Notes under the pieces: model-generated
Databases searched by the model: none
Told to the model about the DNA's origin: nothing
What the model saw: the letters and a program-made list of their open reading frames with translations, nothing else
Position numbers and translations under genes: made by a program
Source: Serripes groenlandicus
Lineage: Eukaryota; Mollusca; Bivalvia; Cardiida; Cardiidae
Direction of reading: 5' to 3'
Length of the DNA: 64,000 nucleotides
Assembly (NCBI GenBank): GCA_031761405.1
Contig: JASEVX010000011.1
Coordinates: 16,675,609 to 16,739,608, forward strand
Shown here: positions 55,471 through 64,000 of the stretch, in pieces
Layout: the number at the start of each line of letters is the position of its first letter
How positions within the stretch are numbered: the stretch's first letter is position 1

Positions 55471-55659
55471 TGTTTCTTAGGGTGTTTGAGAATGACTCGT
55501 AGAGGGAAAACAACATATTCTTGTAAATCTTGTAGGAACACCACATTAATGGATTTAAGAACTCCAAACAGACGGGAAATATTTGGCCTTGTATGTTCCT
55601 TGGTCAGCTGGACACAATATGGCTTCAACAAGTTAAAAGCTTCGGTCCGTAAGGCTTCC
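55471..55659 (-). CDS. TTI1: TTI1 exon, residues 1-64 (first certain exon)
   Basis: It lies between ATTTTAG and AAACA|GTAAGTA and reads EALRTEAFNLLKPYCVQLTK, then LQDLQEYVVFPLRVILKHPK. This corresponds to the N-terminus of TTI1 (VQLTK and FPLR blocks). Only a few residues should precede it. Confidence 0.93.
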
Positions 55660-56426
55660 CTAAAATATAAAATGAAAGTACATAACTTCTCATAAAGAAT
55701 CTTCTACAACAAAAAAAGTGAAAGGAAAATAAACAAAACCTTTATAAAACTAATATGACCTAATTTCAAAGTTCATCAAACCAAATGCTTTCTAGATATC
55801 AGGTCTTTCCCAAACATTGCAAATTTGATTTAGTTTAGAGAATAGCTATCGAACGAAAACTTTCTGTCATACAACGGTCTTCAAAGTTCAATTACAATCC
55901 ATGAAATTCTTTGCTCAAATCTCAATGTTTAGTTTACTTTCTTTTTAAGCAAATGCAGATGCAACACAATTTCTTTTGTTTTGACATATTATATGTTATG
56001 AAATGAAACAAGTATTTTGAACTCGAATTGGAAGGATAAAATCAACTAGACATATTGATAATTCAGACAAATAAGCTTTTGTCAATCAAATGATCAAAGA
56101 AATCTCAAAATCGCGAAAACCCATGACCATATCCTTTCGATTGTTAAATGTGATTCCTGGCAGCTTAGTGCTCTTGTAATTTATAAATGTATAACATTTT
56201 GATAAAACTCACATTATTTGTTCAACCTGTTTGTTTTTATCTCACATTTTGTACATGAATTAATTTCCAGACTGCCAATCTAGATACTTCTGCGCGTTAT
56301 CGTACTCGGGGAGGTAACTCTGATTGATCAAAGTAACGGGGGTATTAGTTGACAAAGGAGTTATGGAACGTTTTCTACCAACAGCAGAAGGCACTCAAAG
56401 CGCTGAACACACTATTTGATGAGGCT

Positions 56427-56446
56427 ATGTTTTTTTTTTTTTTTTT
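56427..56446. repeat. Poly-T run
   Basis: About 18 consecutive T lie downstream (on the minus strand) of the SINE fragment at 56820. Confidence 0.8.
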
Positions 56447-56819
56447 CATTTTGAAGTTAACATCTAAATCAACAACAAAATTCAACGAAATACTGAAAAT
56501 CCGTTGTCAAATCTCAAAATGTGTTCTGAAAAATGAATAGATCTAAATTTACTGCGGTTTTTCCTCTGACAAGAATAGGACAACTGTATAGGCCTACCCC
56601 ATACATAAAATAATAGGTGACACCAGCGACCCGTCAAACTATCGGCCCTTCTATATAACCTGTCTAACTTTTTAACATATAGTTGCCTCCTACATATTTC
56701 CTTACACTTCAACAATCATAATATTCTTCATGATTTTTAAAACGTCTTTAGAAAGAGAGTCGTTCCTGTGGAACACAATTAATTGCACAGACTCATTTGT
56801 CAACCACTTGACTCATTAC

Positions 56820-56965
56820 TTGATTTGTGATTTAATGCCGTTTTCATAATTTTTTCAGTCACCTACCAATGTGTTGCCTGACTTCTCACGCCAGAACTCC
56901 ATACAACGACTGTCTTTCCACCAGACTGTTAGCCCGTTGGTGATTTTAGCACAGCATTCGGCAAG
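56820..56965 (-). mobile_element. MetaSINE-like copy, reverse orientation, diverged
   Basis: GTGATTTAATGCCGTTTTC, TCTCACGCCAGAACTCCAT and GTTAGCCCGTTGGTG follow the order of the SINE at 62886 in reverse. The tRNA head is not recognisable. Confidence 0.6.
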
Positions 56966-57016
56966 GTAACTCATCTTAAACTAGCATAAACTCTTCATTG
57001 TAACAAGGGTCTCTCC

Positions 57017-57242
57017 TAACCCCTTTCCCTCATACGACAATTTTGCAGCAGACGACTTTGAACATATTTTGTCAAAAGATAGAAAATCTCTATAATTGAA
57101 TGGATAACCTATTATTAAAAGTAAAAAAACCATTGTGACAAAAGGCGAAATTGCTCGTTTAGACCAATTTCTTCCTTTGTCACTATGTTTTCAAATGCCG
57201 TCTGCTGCAGAGGCGTCAGGAAACGTCTATATGAGGGAAAGG
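57017..57242. mobile_element. TTAA MITE, right TTAA lost
   Basis: CTAACCCCTTTCCCTCATAC to ATGAGGGAAAGGGAA. Confidence 0.85.
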
Positions 57243-57341
57243 GAACTCTAGACTTGAGTCACTCATTTCTAATCGTTGAGATCATGGAGTCGTTTTACCT
57301 TAAGGATCGGTATAAGGCCTCGTCGCTTCCTAATCTACCCT

Positions 57342-57555
57342 AACCATTTCCCTCACATAGATGCATTTTGAAGCCATCTGCAGCAGACGACTTTTGAAAA
57401 TATGGCAAAACGGAGAAATTAATCATTATGAGCAAGTTCTCCTTTTGCACAACCTTTTCATCTCTATTCAATGAATAATCTTTTATTTATAGATATTTTT
57501 ATACTTTTTCATTATCGTTTGTTGCAGATTTGCTGTATGGGGGGGCAAGGGTTAA
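57342..57555. mobile_element. TTAA MITE, diverged
   Basis: CTAACCATTTCCCTCACATA to GGGGCAAGGGTTAA, with a CATTATGAGC core. Confidence 0.75.
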
Positions 57556-58077
57556 TGAAAACTCACTTTGTCTGTTTCTAAATCCTAAGTCAGACTATTT
57601 GCCGCTGACACCGCCATCTATCCATCGACTATCAGACCCAACTTAGACCCATTCGCTTTACAAGAGAATCGTAGCACCATGGATATCTAGCAGAAGTAAT
57701 GGGATATGGACTTCAATACAACAATATGACAGGTCATCCACAATAATAATAATAAACAAAAAAAACATGTGAAAAACTATTTTCTTCATAACCTAGTTCT
57801 CGAACCTGTACCACACGACACATATCATATCTAGGACTTCACATACCTCCCTGATTTTGAACGTCATAACAAACGCATTGAACGAATAACAAAAATGATG
57901 TAAATAATACACTCAATCTTATCAAATGAAACTTAGCAACTGAAAATGTTCAAATGAAAGACCTTGTATACAAGTCCCTGGTTTGGCTACATTTAGCATA
58001 TGCTGTCTGGATCCCTTAAACGAAACCAGAGGCGAGTCATGCGGTGGTGGGTAAACCACGCCTTGTCCTCTCTAAAA

Positions 58078-58258
58078 GCAGAGGACTAGATAATGAGGAT
58101 TAAGTAGGTCTTTCTTCCATGATATCTCTGTTGGCACTCAGTAAAACCTATGTTGTTGGTACTCAAAATAATCGTCTCACTGAGTACCCACACCATTGGT
58201 GTTGGAGGTCAAATAAGGATTTTAGATCATTAAAAACGCTCCTTATCTAGAGCTCTGC
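58078..58258. mobile_element. Inverted-repeat element (GCAGAGGACTAGATAA ends)
   Basis: It starts GCAGAGGACTAGATAATGAG and ends TTATCTAGAGCTCTGC. The inner AATAATCGTCTCACTGAGT matches the two sister copies. Confidence 0.7.
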
Positions 58259-58644
58259 TGACTGACGTTGTTTCTGCCATGTACCAAGACATGGGCTGGC
58301 GGTCCCTAGAAAATCACTGGCTAGACTGTAGTTAAATTGTTATTAAAACCACAACAAACTTTTGGCAATCGACCTCCCACCGTACGTACAAATAGTCTTT
58401 TAGGTAACACATACTATGAAACGTTTGAATGTATAGCTCTTTGAAACCAGCTCCCAAGTAACGTCGATAGTATATCTGACATTGACAAGTTCAAGCAATT
58501 TGTTGGTATTACTAAACTTTTTGTCATGCTTTTATAATCTTCAAGTCTACTTACAAAGACTCCCTGTCCTGCCAAGAATAATCACAAGAGGGGTTGCAGT
58601 ATCCAGACAAAGATAGATAGAAAGCTAGTCTACCTTCTTCTTAC

Positions 58645-58682
58645 CTTTCTTCTGTTAATGTACACGACCCACTCTGGTGCAT
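58645..58682 (-). CDS. Candidate first coding exon of TTI1 (alternative 1)
   Basis: On the minus strand the ATG at 58682-58680 opens MHQSGSCTLTEE, then AG at a donor (AAAG|GTAAGAA). The split codon AG|G joins the first certain exon in frame, giving 1199 residues in total. The N-terminal length fits the family, but the peptide is not conserved. The exon at 58802-59099 fits the same phase. Confidence 0.35.
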
Positions 58683-58801
58683 TGGCTTACATGTACAAGG
58701 TAATGTTAAGGTGGTATCTGGTATCAAAGGTGAACCTCTGAGTAGCGGATATAATTGTACTGCTTTAAAAGGGTACCACGATTTTGAATGAGTGACCTTA
58801 C

Positions 58802-59099
58802 ATGTTGGAATAGAGAAACCGAGACGCAGGGATGTCAACGTTACCATGAACACTTTTATATAACATGTTTAGTTTGACCTGCAGACGTATATATAATTGA
58901 TAGATTGTCAGACAATGTCGGTCATCTTCTGAGAGGTGCTGCTTGTAATCATGTTGTCTTTCCTTGACAAACCGAGCGACCCTATGCAGTCCCGCTTCTA
59001 TTCCCGTAGCTTGTTTATGACCAATGAAACAGTGTCTGCGTGGTGCTTTATATTTTCCTTCGACTATTTTCAAAGTAGAAAGTATACTGTAGACAGCTC
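58802..59099 (-). CDS. Exon-like open frame of unknown product (TTI1 alternative 2 or another gene)
   Basis: An acceptor (GGTATTTTAG) and a donor (AACAT|GTAAGGT) bound 298 bases that are open throughout. They read GAVYSILSTLKIVEGKYKAP, RRHCFIGHKQATGIEAGLHR and on to ASRFLYSN. Composition looks protein-like, but I do not recognise the family. If spliced to 55659, the final AT plus G would make an ATG codon followed by EALRTEAF, a good start for TTI1. If unspliced, the frame ends at ATG-TAA (58798) as a terminal exon of a separate gene. Confidence 0.45.
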
Positions 59100-59784
59100 C
59101 TAAAATACCATATCCGATACAGTGTTAAATGAAACCAAGAATAAACAAGCTTCGGCAAAAAAATGAATACCATTATTTTATTGATGTCATATATTTATTT
59201 TACCAAAGCACAGTATATATCAAACTTTCATACAGCGTTGCATTATCGACGATCTGATAGTGGACAGGGTCACAGTTCTGTATCGCTATCTGAAAACACA
59301 AACACATACGCCGTGGGGCCAATTATACGGAATATTATAAGTACCATCGTATCATCGCATCATGGCACTGCCGCGATGTCCAAAAAGTTTAAGATTGCAA
59401 TTCTGATTTTTTTCTTCCTGAAATATGCAGTTTCGCACGTATTTTGAAAGGTTTCTAATAACACTAGCATACCATTTTTAAAATTGCACAGTGTCCCTTT
59501 GCTCCCAAACAGATATGCAAGATTAAATGTAAAATCGGTGCGTTTTCTGTCTGTTAGTTACCGCCAAATCTGATCCCGGATTAATTTCCTTGCATACAAA
59601 AGGAAGCGGAAGAAAATTAGCTCGATGTGGACGCAACGGCTTATTTGGATCTGCACCGTCCATATATTTAATACATTTTAAGTTTAATTGTTTAACATAT
59701 AGTATCAAAAATGACATCGTTGGCATACAATAGAGTTTCTAAATCAATGTACTTGCATGAAGTTCATATTTTCTGTTTAATATC

Positions 59785-59995
59785 ACAACAACCAGTTCCT
59801 GTACTAGTTCTTCCCAGGGATGCAACTGTCTTCATTCAAACGTGGACTTTTCAACGCATTGGTGGAAAAATAATGACGCTTAGCTGTTCTCAATGAATTT
59901 TGTCAAAAGCCAGAAAGAATGTTGTCCGAATTGGGAATCAAAGTCAAGGGCCCTGGATCGCCAGCTCTCATCGTTACCGAGTGAGCGCTATCATA
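59785..59995 (-). mobile_element. SINE, reverse orientation, diverged
   Basis: CGCATTGGTGGAAAAATAATG in the body, GGGCCCTGGATCGCCAGC and TCGTTACCGAGTGAGCGC in a tRNA-like head. The order parallels 62195-62485. Confidence 0.5.
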
Positions 59996-60399
59996 TGTGC
60001 ACTGTCTACTTTCTTGAAATATAGTTTAAGATATAAATTTTGATAAAATTCTAAAAGTGAAGCCTCGTTGACTGTACGCTGACATACATATCAAGCGTTG
60101 CCGAAGCGAAGATTTATACAAGATCCCGTGTAAACGCCAGCTTTCGGTTCAAAATACAATTCAACAACCTTTATATCCGTCCCGTTGATACATTCCATGA
60201 ATATAGCACTAACAATCGGCCACTCCCGAACGTAACTGATGAGCGCCTGACCCTTAAGCAACGTTGTGCAATCCCCTTGAACCTGATATAGATTTTAATA
60301 TTAATTGGTATTAATATGTAAATTAAGTTTGAACCCGTCATTCCACTAAAGAAATGTACATACAATTAGCTTGAACATTTATTCCACTGTTAAAATTTA

Positions 60400-60463
60400 G
60401 CAACAAGATGCTTTCAAGATCGTCTACTGCAGTTTAGTTGTACGTTTGTAGGAAAGGGTTAGT
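60400..60463. mobile_element. TTAA MITE, right-end fragment
   Basis: ATCGTCTACTGCAGTTTAG and GTAGGAAAGGGTTAG remain. Confidence 0.55.
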
Positions 60464-60760
60464 GTACAGTAAGTACTTTACAGTGCGGTTGAATATCACA
60501 GCAACATTCCGTGTGTTTCAGGGGAGATAACTGTTTATTTTACGTAGGACATTCATTGTACCATACAGAAAACATACCTTAAGATTCTTTTTTCTATTTT
60601 ACTACTATTCCCAATAAATTGGCTGATTTTGAGTCTGAAACCAAATGAATGTATAACTTGCTCATATTTTAGCCCCTTTTCTTGAGGAAACTCATTAGTT
60701 TTTTGTTTGTTATATATTATATATATATTGTTTCATTAGAACCGATCCGATTCATGTTCA

Positions 60761-60958
60761 TTAACTCTTTCAGCGCGGAATTCACCATGTTCAAAATCGG
60801 GTGACTCCATTTTTCATGTAATACAACTTTGCAATGGTTTGATGAGAGATAGGCTATCAATGCTGATTTCAGGTGAGATAACTCATTACGAGCTGACACA
60901 CCTGAATTTGTATTGTTTGTACAAACCTCAATATTGCCATTGGCGCTGAAATAGTTAA
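60761..60958. mobile_element. Second TTAA MITE family (CTTTCAGCGC ends), complete
   Basis: TTAACTCTTTCAGCGCGGAA to GGCGCTGAAATAGTTAA, 198 bp. It shares ACCATGTTCAAAATCGGG and ACGAGCTGAC blocks with 12858-13110 and lacks that copy's inner duplication. Confidence 0.8.
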
Positions 60959-61050
60959 AACGATGCGAAGTACATATCGATGACTCCACGCACCACTATT
61001 GTAACAAAAGAAGATTATTTGCATGAAGCATAGGGATGTATATTGGCAAC

Positions 61051-61220
61051 CTTAAACAATGGTTTCCATTGGTTCCAGTGATAGTTTACACCAGGGCATG
61101 CTTGAAACAGTAGAGCGAAAGACGTCTTGGGTGAATAGTCTGCGCACACTACGGCGTGGTCGTCTGCTGCTGATGTGTTTGTTCTAATGTACTCCAGCGC
61201 CTTGTTGTAGTCGCACAGTT
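61051..61220 (-). CDS. Exon paralogous to exon 5 of the Thr-rich secreted protein
   Basis: After an acceptor (GACTATTTACAG) the minus strand reads LCDYNKALEYIRTNTSAADD, HAVVCADYSPKTSFALLFQA and CPGVNYHWNQWKPLFK. The spacing H-x3-C-x6/7-S-x2-ALLF-x2-C, then QWK, matches residues around 195-237 of the gene at 15329, and the length (170 against 176 bases) is close. The donor TTAAG|GTTGCC is weak. No other exon was found, so it may be a pseudogene fragment or part of a gene running off the window. Confidence 0.5.
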
Positions 61221-61319
61221 CTGTAAATAGTCATTTTCAACCGTTGTCAGTTATATACAGCTCAGAAAGCAAATTTTGGAAAAGTCATAAAAAATAGCCT
61301 TTAATATGATAGCAAAAAG

Positions 61320-61490
61320 TAAAATATTAATAATGTTATCCAAATGTGTTAATTGTTCATGTTATTTCGTGTACATGTATGTAATAATCAATGTATGCTT
61401 ATATGTGTATAGATAATAATGTTATATATGGTTGTATATGGGCCGGGGACCTAAGTACTTGATTGAACTGAATTGAATTGAATTGAATTA
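61320..61490 (+). mobile_element. LINE 3'-end fragment
   Basis: GGGCCGGGGACCTAAGTAC followed by a GAATT-type simple tail resembles the LINE tail near 16370-16415. Confidence 0.5.
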
Positions 61491-61529
61491 TCAGTACAAT
61501 TATCATTAGTCCATGAGTGACTAAACAGT

Positions 61530-61640
61530 GTTGGGTCAGGAAACGTGCGTTGCAACAATGTACTCAGCAAGACAGATCGATACCGGGCTCAACTCCTCGC
61601 TAACCACTCGACCACGGCTAATTTCTTCCAGTACTTTTAA
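61530..61640 (-). mobile_element. SINE head fragment, reverse orientation
   Basis: GCTAACCACTCGACCACGGC (A box complement) and GATACCGGGCTCAACTCC (B box region) remain. Confidence 0.55.
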
Positions 61641-61781
61641 CCATCATAATGAGGTCGCGGCTAACAATGTCGGATCTTTATGCATCTGCACACAGTGAAG
61701 ACTCAGACGAGCCTGTATACCGGCGCAGTCTCACCAGAGTCTTCACTTTCCGCATTTACGTTCTATAGACATAACAACATT

Positions 61782-62040
61782 TGAGCCATCCCGCGAAAAA
61801 ACATTTTAGACTCTGCGTAAAGTATCGACCCGGATCAGCCTTACCATGCCGAACAGGCTTACCCGGATATACAATTTTCGCCTCCTGTGGATGTTCTGTT
61901 TCGGGAATCATTACTCTATACCTCTATCCCCCTGAGACGGAATTAGTCGGCCCGGATCAGTCTGCGCGGATAGCGCAGCCTGATCTCGGTCGATACATTA
62001 CGCAGAGGCCATCATATTGGTTTTCTCGCGTGACGGCTCA
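61782..62040. mobile_element. MITE with TGAGCC inverted repeats
   Basis: It starts TGAGCCATCCCGCGAAAAAA and ends CTCGCGTGACGGCTCA. The inner GCGTAAAGTATCGACCCGG and CGGTCGATACATTACGC pair with each other. Confidence 0.8.
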
Positions 62041-62194
62041 TTTTATCTAACAAAAACAAAACGTTTAGCCTCACTAGTCGTACGTGAATGTTATTTTAAA
62101 TGAAGTCATACTGCAGAGACACTAAGTTTAAAACATTCTCTGAAAAATGGTAAACAATGCAGATTGCTGTGTATATATAGATTGCGAGATATCG

Positions 62195-62485
62195 ATTGAC
62201 TGATTTGGGATTTAACGTCGTCCTCAACGTCATTTCACGGAGATGAGTTATCCTTAAAATGTGTTTCCTGTTTTTCTTACACCGGTAATCCACACAACAG
62301 TCTTTTGAATCAACTCACCATTTTTCAACATAGACTGTTAGTCCATTGGAGGAAGACGAATGGCGCTTGTCGCATTGACTTTTGTCAAGCATCAAACAGC
62401 ATGTTAGCCGAGCTGGGGTTCGAACTCAGGACCCTGGATTGACTGCTCTGGTCGCAACCGACTGAGCTACCGGGGGATCGGTACT
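62195..62485 (-). mobile_element. MetaSINE-like copy, reverse orientation, near full length
   Basis: The head on the minus strand reads CCCGGTAGCTCAGTCGGTTG (A box) and GAGTTCGAACCCC (B box). The body contains the complement of CCATTGGAGGAAGACGAATG, and a GTTAAATCCC-type 3' end lies at about 62205. Confidence 0.75.
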
Positions 62486-62568
62486 TCCGCAAGAAGTCCT
62501 GAATATATATCGGTGCAAGTGCGCTATGTTTTGTTTTTCCTCAAGCACCACCTTCTGTAAAGTTAAGT

Positions 62569-62770
62569 TTAACCCTTTCCCACATAGAACAAATCTGCAG
62601 CAGACGACAACAATATTGAACAATTCTATACATTAAAGTAGCCTACAATTATTGAGAAGAGGTGAAAACATTGTCGCAAATTGAGAAATTGCTCGTCGAT
62701 TTCTTCTGTTACCACAATGGTTTCAAAGGGCGTCTGCTGCAAATACGTCTGCAAGTTAGAAAAGATTCAC
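62569..62770. mobile_element. TTAA MITE, right end worn
   Basis: TTAACCCTTTCCCACATAGA to GTTAGAAAAGATTCA. Confidence 0.75.
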
Positions 62771-62885
62771 GTAAAGCAGATTTTATCCTTCGTTAAAACA
62801 TCTACATCTACATATACTGCGATGAAAATTCTTAATTTGTGAACCGTCTATCATTCAAACGTTGAGACCAAATTAGCCGTGATTG

Positions 62886-63095
62886 ATTGATTGAATGATT
62901 GATTGGGGTTTAACGCCGTTTTTAACAAATTCTCAGTTATATCACGGAGGCCAGTTCACCTACTCATGCATTTCCTGGTTTCTCACACCAGTACTCCACA
63001 CAACAATCTTCCCAAGCAACTGGCTGCTTTTCCACATAGACTTAGCCCATTGGTGGAAGACGAATGACGCATGTCGCATTGACTTTTGAACTAGG
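62886..63095 (-). mobile_element. MetaSINE-like copy, reverse orientation, 5' truncated
   Basis: A GATTGATTG tail, GGGTTTAACGCCG, TCTCACACCAGTACTCCAC and GCCCATTGGTGGAAGACGAA match 2193-2494 in reverse. The tRNA head is missing. Confidence 0.75.
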
Positions 63096-63267
63096 ATAAC
63101 GAGTATTAGTGTATTTACGACATGTATATACATAGATACAGATCTGCCATTGGATCAACATAATCTGATCCCAATGCCCAATGCACGTGTCATAGACCCT
63201 TCTATGATTAATACCGCATCGGTGGTGTAGTGGTACAGCGTAACGGTTTCCAACATGTAGACGCATT

Positions 63268-63824
63268 TTAAAGGGACTGAATCCCATATGAGAAAAAAGC
63301 GAAATAAAACGAAAATTGTTAAAAATTGCTATTACCTTGATGTTTTTGCATGTAAGGCATTGAGATTTGCTGACTGATGTACTAAAATATATGCACACTA
63401 TTAATATTGCGGAGATTTTTCGTTATTTTGCATTGTAAAATCTACTGGGTTAGTAACCCAGTAAATCTAAAAATATCGCTGTATACTTATCACGTGATCA
63501 CTACAACCGAATTGACAATCTCCTTCCCAGAGTTGTTGTTCCTTACACCCATGCATACATGAATGTAATGAGTCGATAGTGTTAGAGAAAGCCGAATTGA
63601 ATCCACAAATTCAAATGAGCAAGAGGAAATTTCACGGTATTTTTAAACGGGAAAACACGGTGCGGACGTTTTTTTAACTGCTTATTTCCTATAAAATAAT
63701 GAAACACAATACTTGTACGACCTTTTACAACATTCCGTTACATATATATCGACGTATTTTGGATTAATTAGAATAAGTATAAAATATAATGATTTTGGAC
63801 CATTATGGTGTTCAGTCCCTTTAA
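63268..63824. mobile_element. DNA element with TTAAAGGGACTGAA inverted termini
   Basis: It starts TTAAAGGGACTGAATCCCAT and ends with the complement (TTCAGTCCCTTTAA). It is 557 bp with no transposase frame. A perfect palindrome ACTGGGTTAGTAACCCAGT lies at about 63445-63463. TTAA at both edges would fit a TTAA-targeting element. Confidence 0.6.
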
Positions 63825-63894
63825 TACATCTGAAGCATACGATTCCCGAAGACATTGGAAAAACACTACTTTCATTTTCCATATTTTTACCTAA

Positions 63895-63944
63895 TTGTTT
63901 TCAATGTCGTCTGCTGAATATTTATTGTAACTGGAGAAGGGTTA
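63895..63944. mobile_element. TTAA MITE, right-end fragment
   Basis: GTTTTCAATGTCGTCTGCTG and GGAGAAGGGTTA remain. Confidence 0.5.
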
Positions 63945-64000
63945 CTTAATTCGGTTTCTATGATATCCGTGCTGAAAACATATTTGACGCTTTCCAACAT

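Larger units (their letters stand above)
25106..55659 (-). other. TTI1: TTI1 gene (TELO2-interacting protein 1), certain exon span
   Basis: Twenty-three minus-strand exons join in one frame: 3562 coding bases, that is one base of a split codon, then 1186 complete codons and a stop. Every intron is GT-AG and every phase fits. Order and content match vertebrate TTI1 as I remember it (about 1089 residues) from the N-terminal VQLTK region to the C-terminus. TTI1 is an alpha-solenoid of HEAT repeats. With TELO2 and TTI2 it forms the TTT complex, which works with HSP90 and R2TP to fold and stabilise PIKK kinases such as mTOR, ATM, ATR, SMG1 and DNA-PKcs. Residue numbers below count the split codon as residue 1. 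Introns are small to medium and full of MITEs, SINEs and tandem-unit elements. Confidence 0.93.

Noticed and set aside
56868..56990. A minus-strand frame starting MSYLAECCAKITNG with a plausible donor, considered as the first TTI1 exon
   Set aside because: The DNA matches the middle of a reverse MetaSINE-like copy (CTCACGCCAGAACTCC, GTTAGCCCGTTGG), so the frame is accidental.
57842..57872. A minus-strand ATG frame (MTFKIRE) before a GTATGT donor as a TTI1 start
   Set aside because: The phase at the donor is 0, whereas the first certain TTI1 exon needs two leftover bases.
59163..59447. A 94-residue plus-strand ORF with a hydrophobic start
   Set aside because: It has no recognisable domain, no cysteine pattern and no supporting splice or promoter signals, so chance is the simplest explanation.
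62426..62623. A 65-residue minus-strand ORF with DPPVAQSVATRAVNPGS
   Set aside because: It is likewise SINE tRNA-head sequence, joined to a MITE end.
63205..63262. Possible tRNA-Gly gene (GGTGGTGTAGTGGTACAG)
   Set aside because: Only a 5' half with an A-box-like stretch is present. No B box or acceptor pairing follows before the DNA element starts.

Overview
The window looks like nuclear DNA of a mollusc, most likely a bivalve. It is AT-rich, its genes are split into many small exons with GT-AG introns, and it carries tRNA-derived SINEs whose 3' part resembles the MetaSINE type known from bivalves. It also holds a Pif-like chitin-binding/LamG shell-matrix-type gene. Species cannot be named from the sequence alone. 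Most of the 64 kb is intron or intergenic DNA packed with short transposable elements, and long ORFs are rare. Gene models were therefore built by joining exons by hand on splice signals, reading phase and protein similarity recalled from memory; no alignment was run.

Layout. Positions 1-5,200 hold no gene. They contain a perfect 118-bp tandem duplication, an internally deleted Tc1-like transposon with a SINE inserted in its left inverted repeat, and a 905-bp palindrome built from two small transposons. Positions 5,344-7,690 (minus) hold a secreted two-peritrophin, one-LamG protein with a TATA box and a predicted 5' UTR exon. Positions 8,000-13,000 hold a dead non-LTR retrotransposon and dispersed repeats. 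Positions 15,329-21,614 (plus) hold a seven-exon gene for a 306-residue secreted protein with a Thr-rich mucin-like linker. I do not recognise its family, but one of its exons has a diverged relative on the minus strand at 61,051-61,220. Positions 25,106-55,659 (minus) hold 23 phase-compatible exons of TTI1, the HEAT-repeat scaffold of the TELO2-TTI1-TTI2 (TTT) cochaperone complex that stabilises PIKK kinases. Its 5' end is uncertain, with two candidate first exons at 58.6-59.1 kb. Positions 59,100-64,000 are again mainly repeats.

Mobile DNA. The dominant element is a roughly 230-bp TTAA-flanked palindromic MITE beginning CCCTTTCCC, with piggyBac-like termini. About 45 full or partial copies occur here, many inside TTI1 introns. 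Several further inverted-repeat families, about 19 SINE copies, LINE fragments and elements with central tandem repeats of about 160 bp are also present, and several are nested inside one another. The three genes have no evident functional link. The Pif-like and the Thr-rich proteins both appear secreted, whereas TTI1 is an intracellular housekeeping protein.
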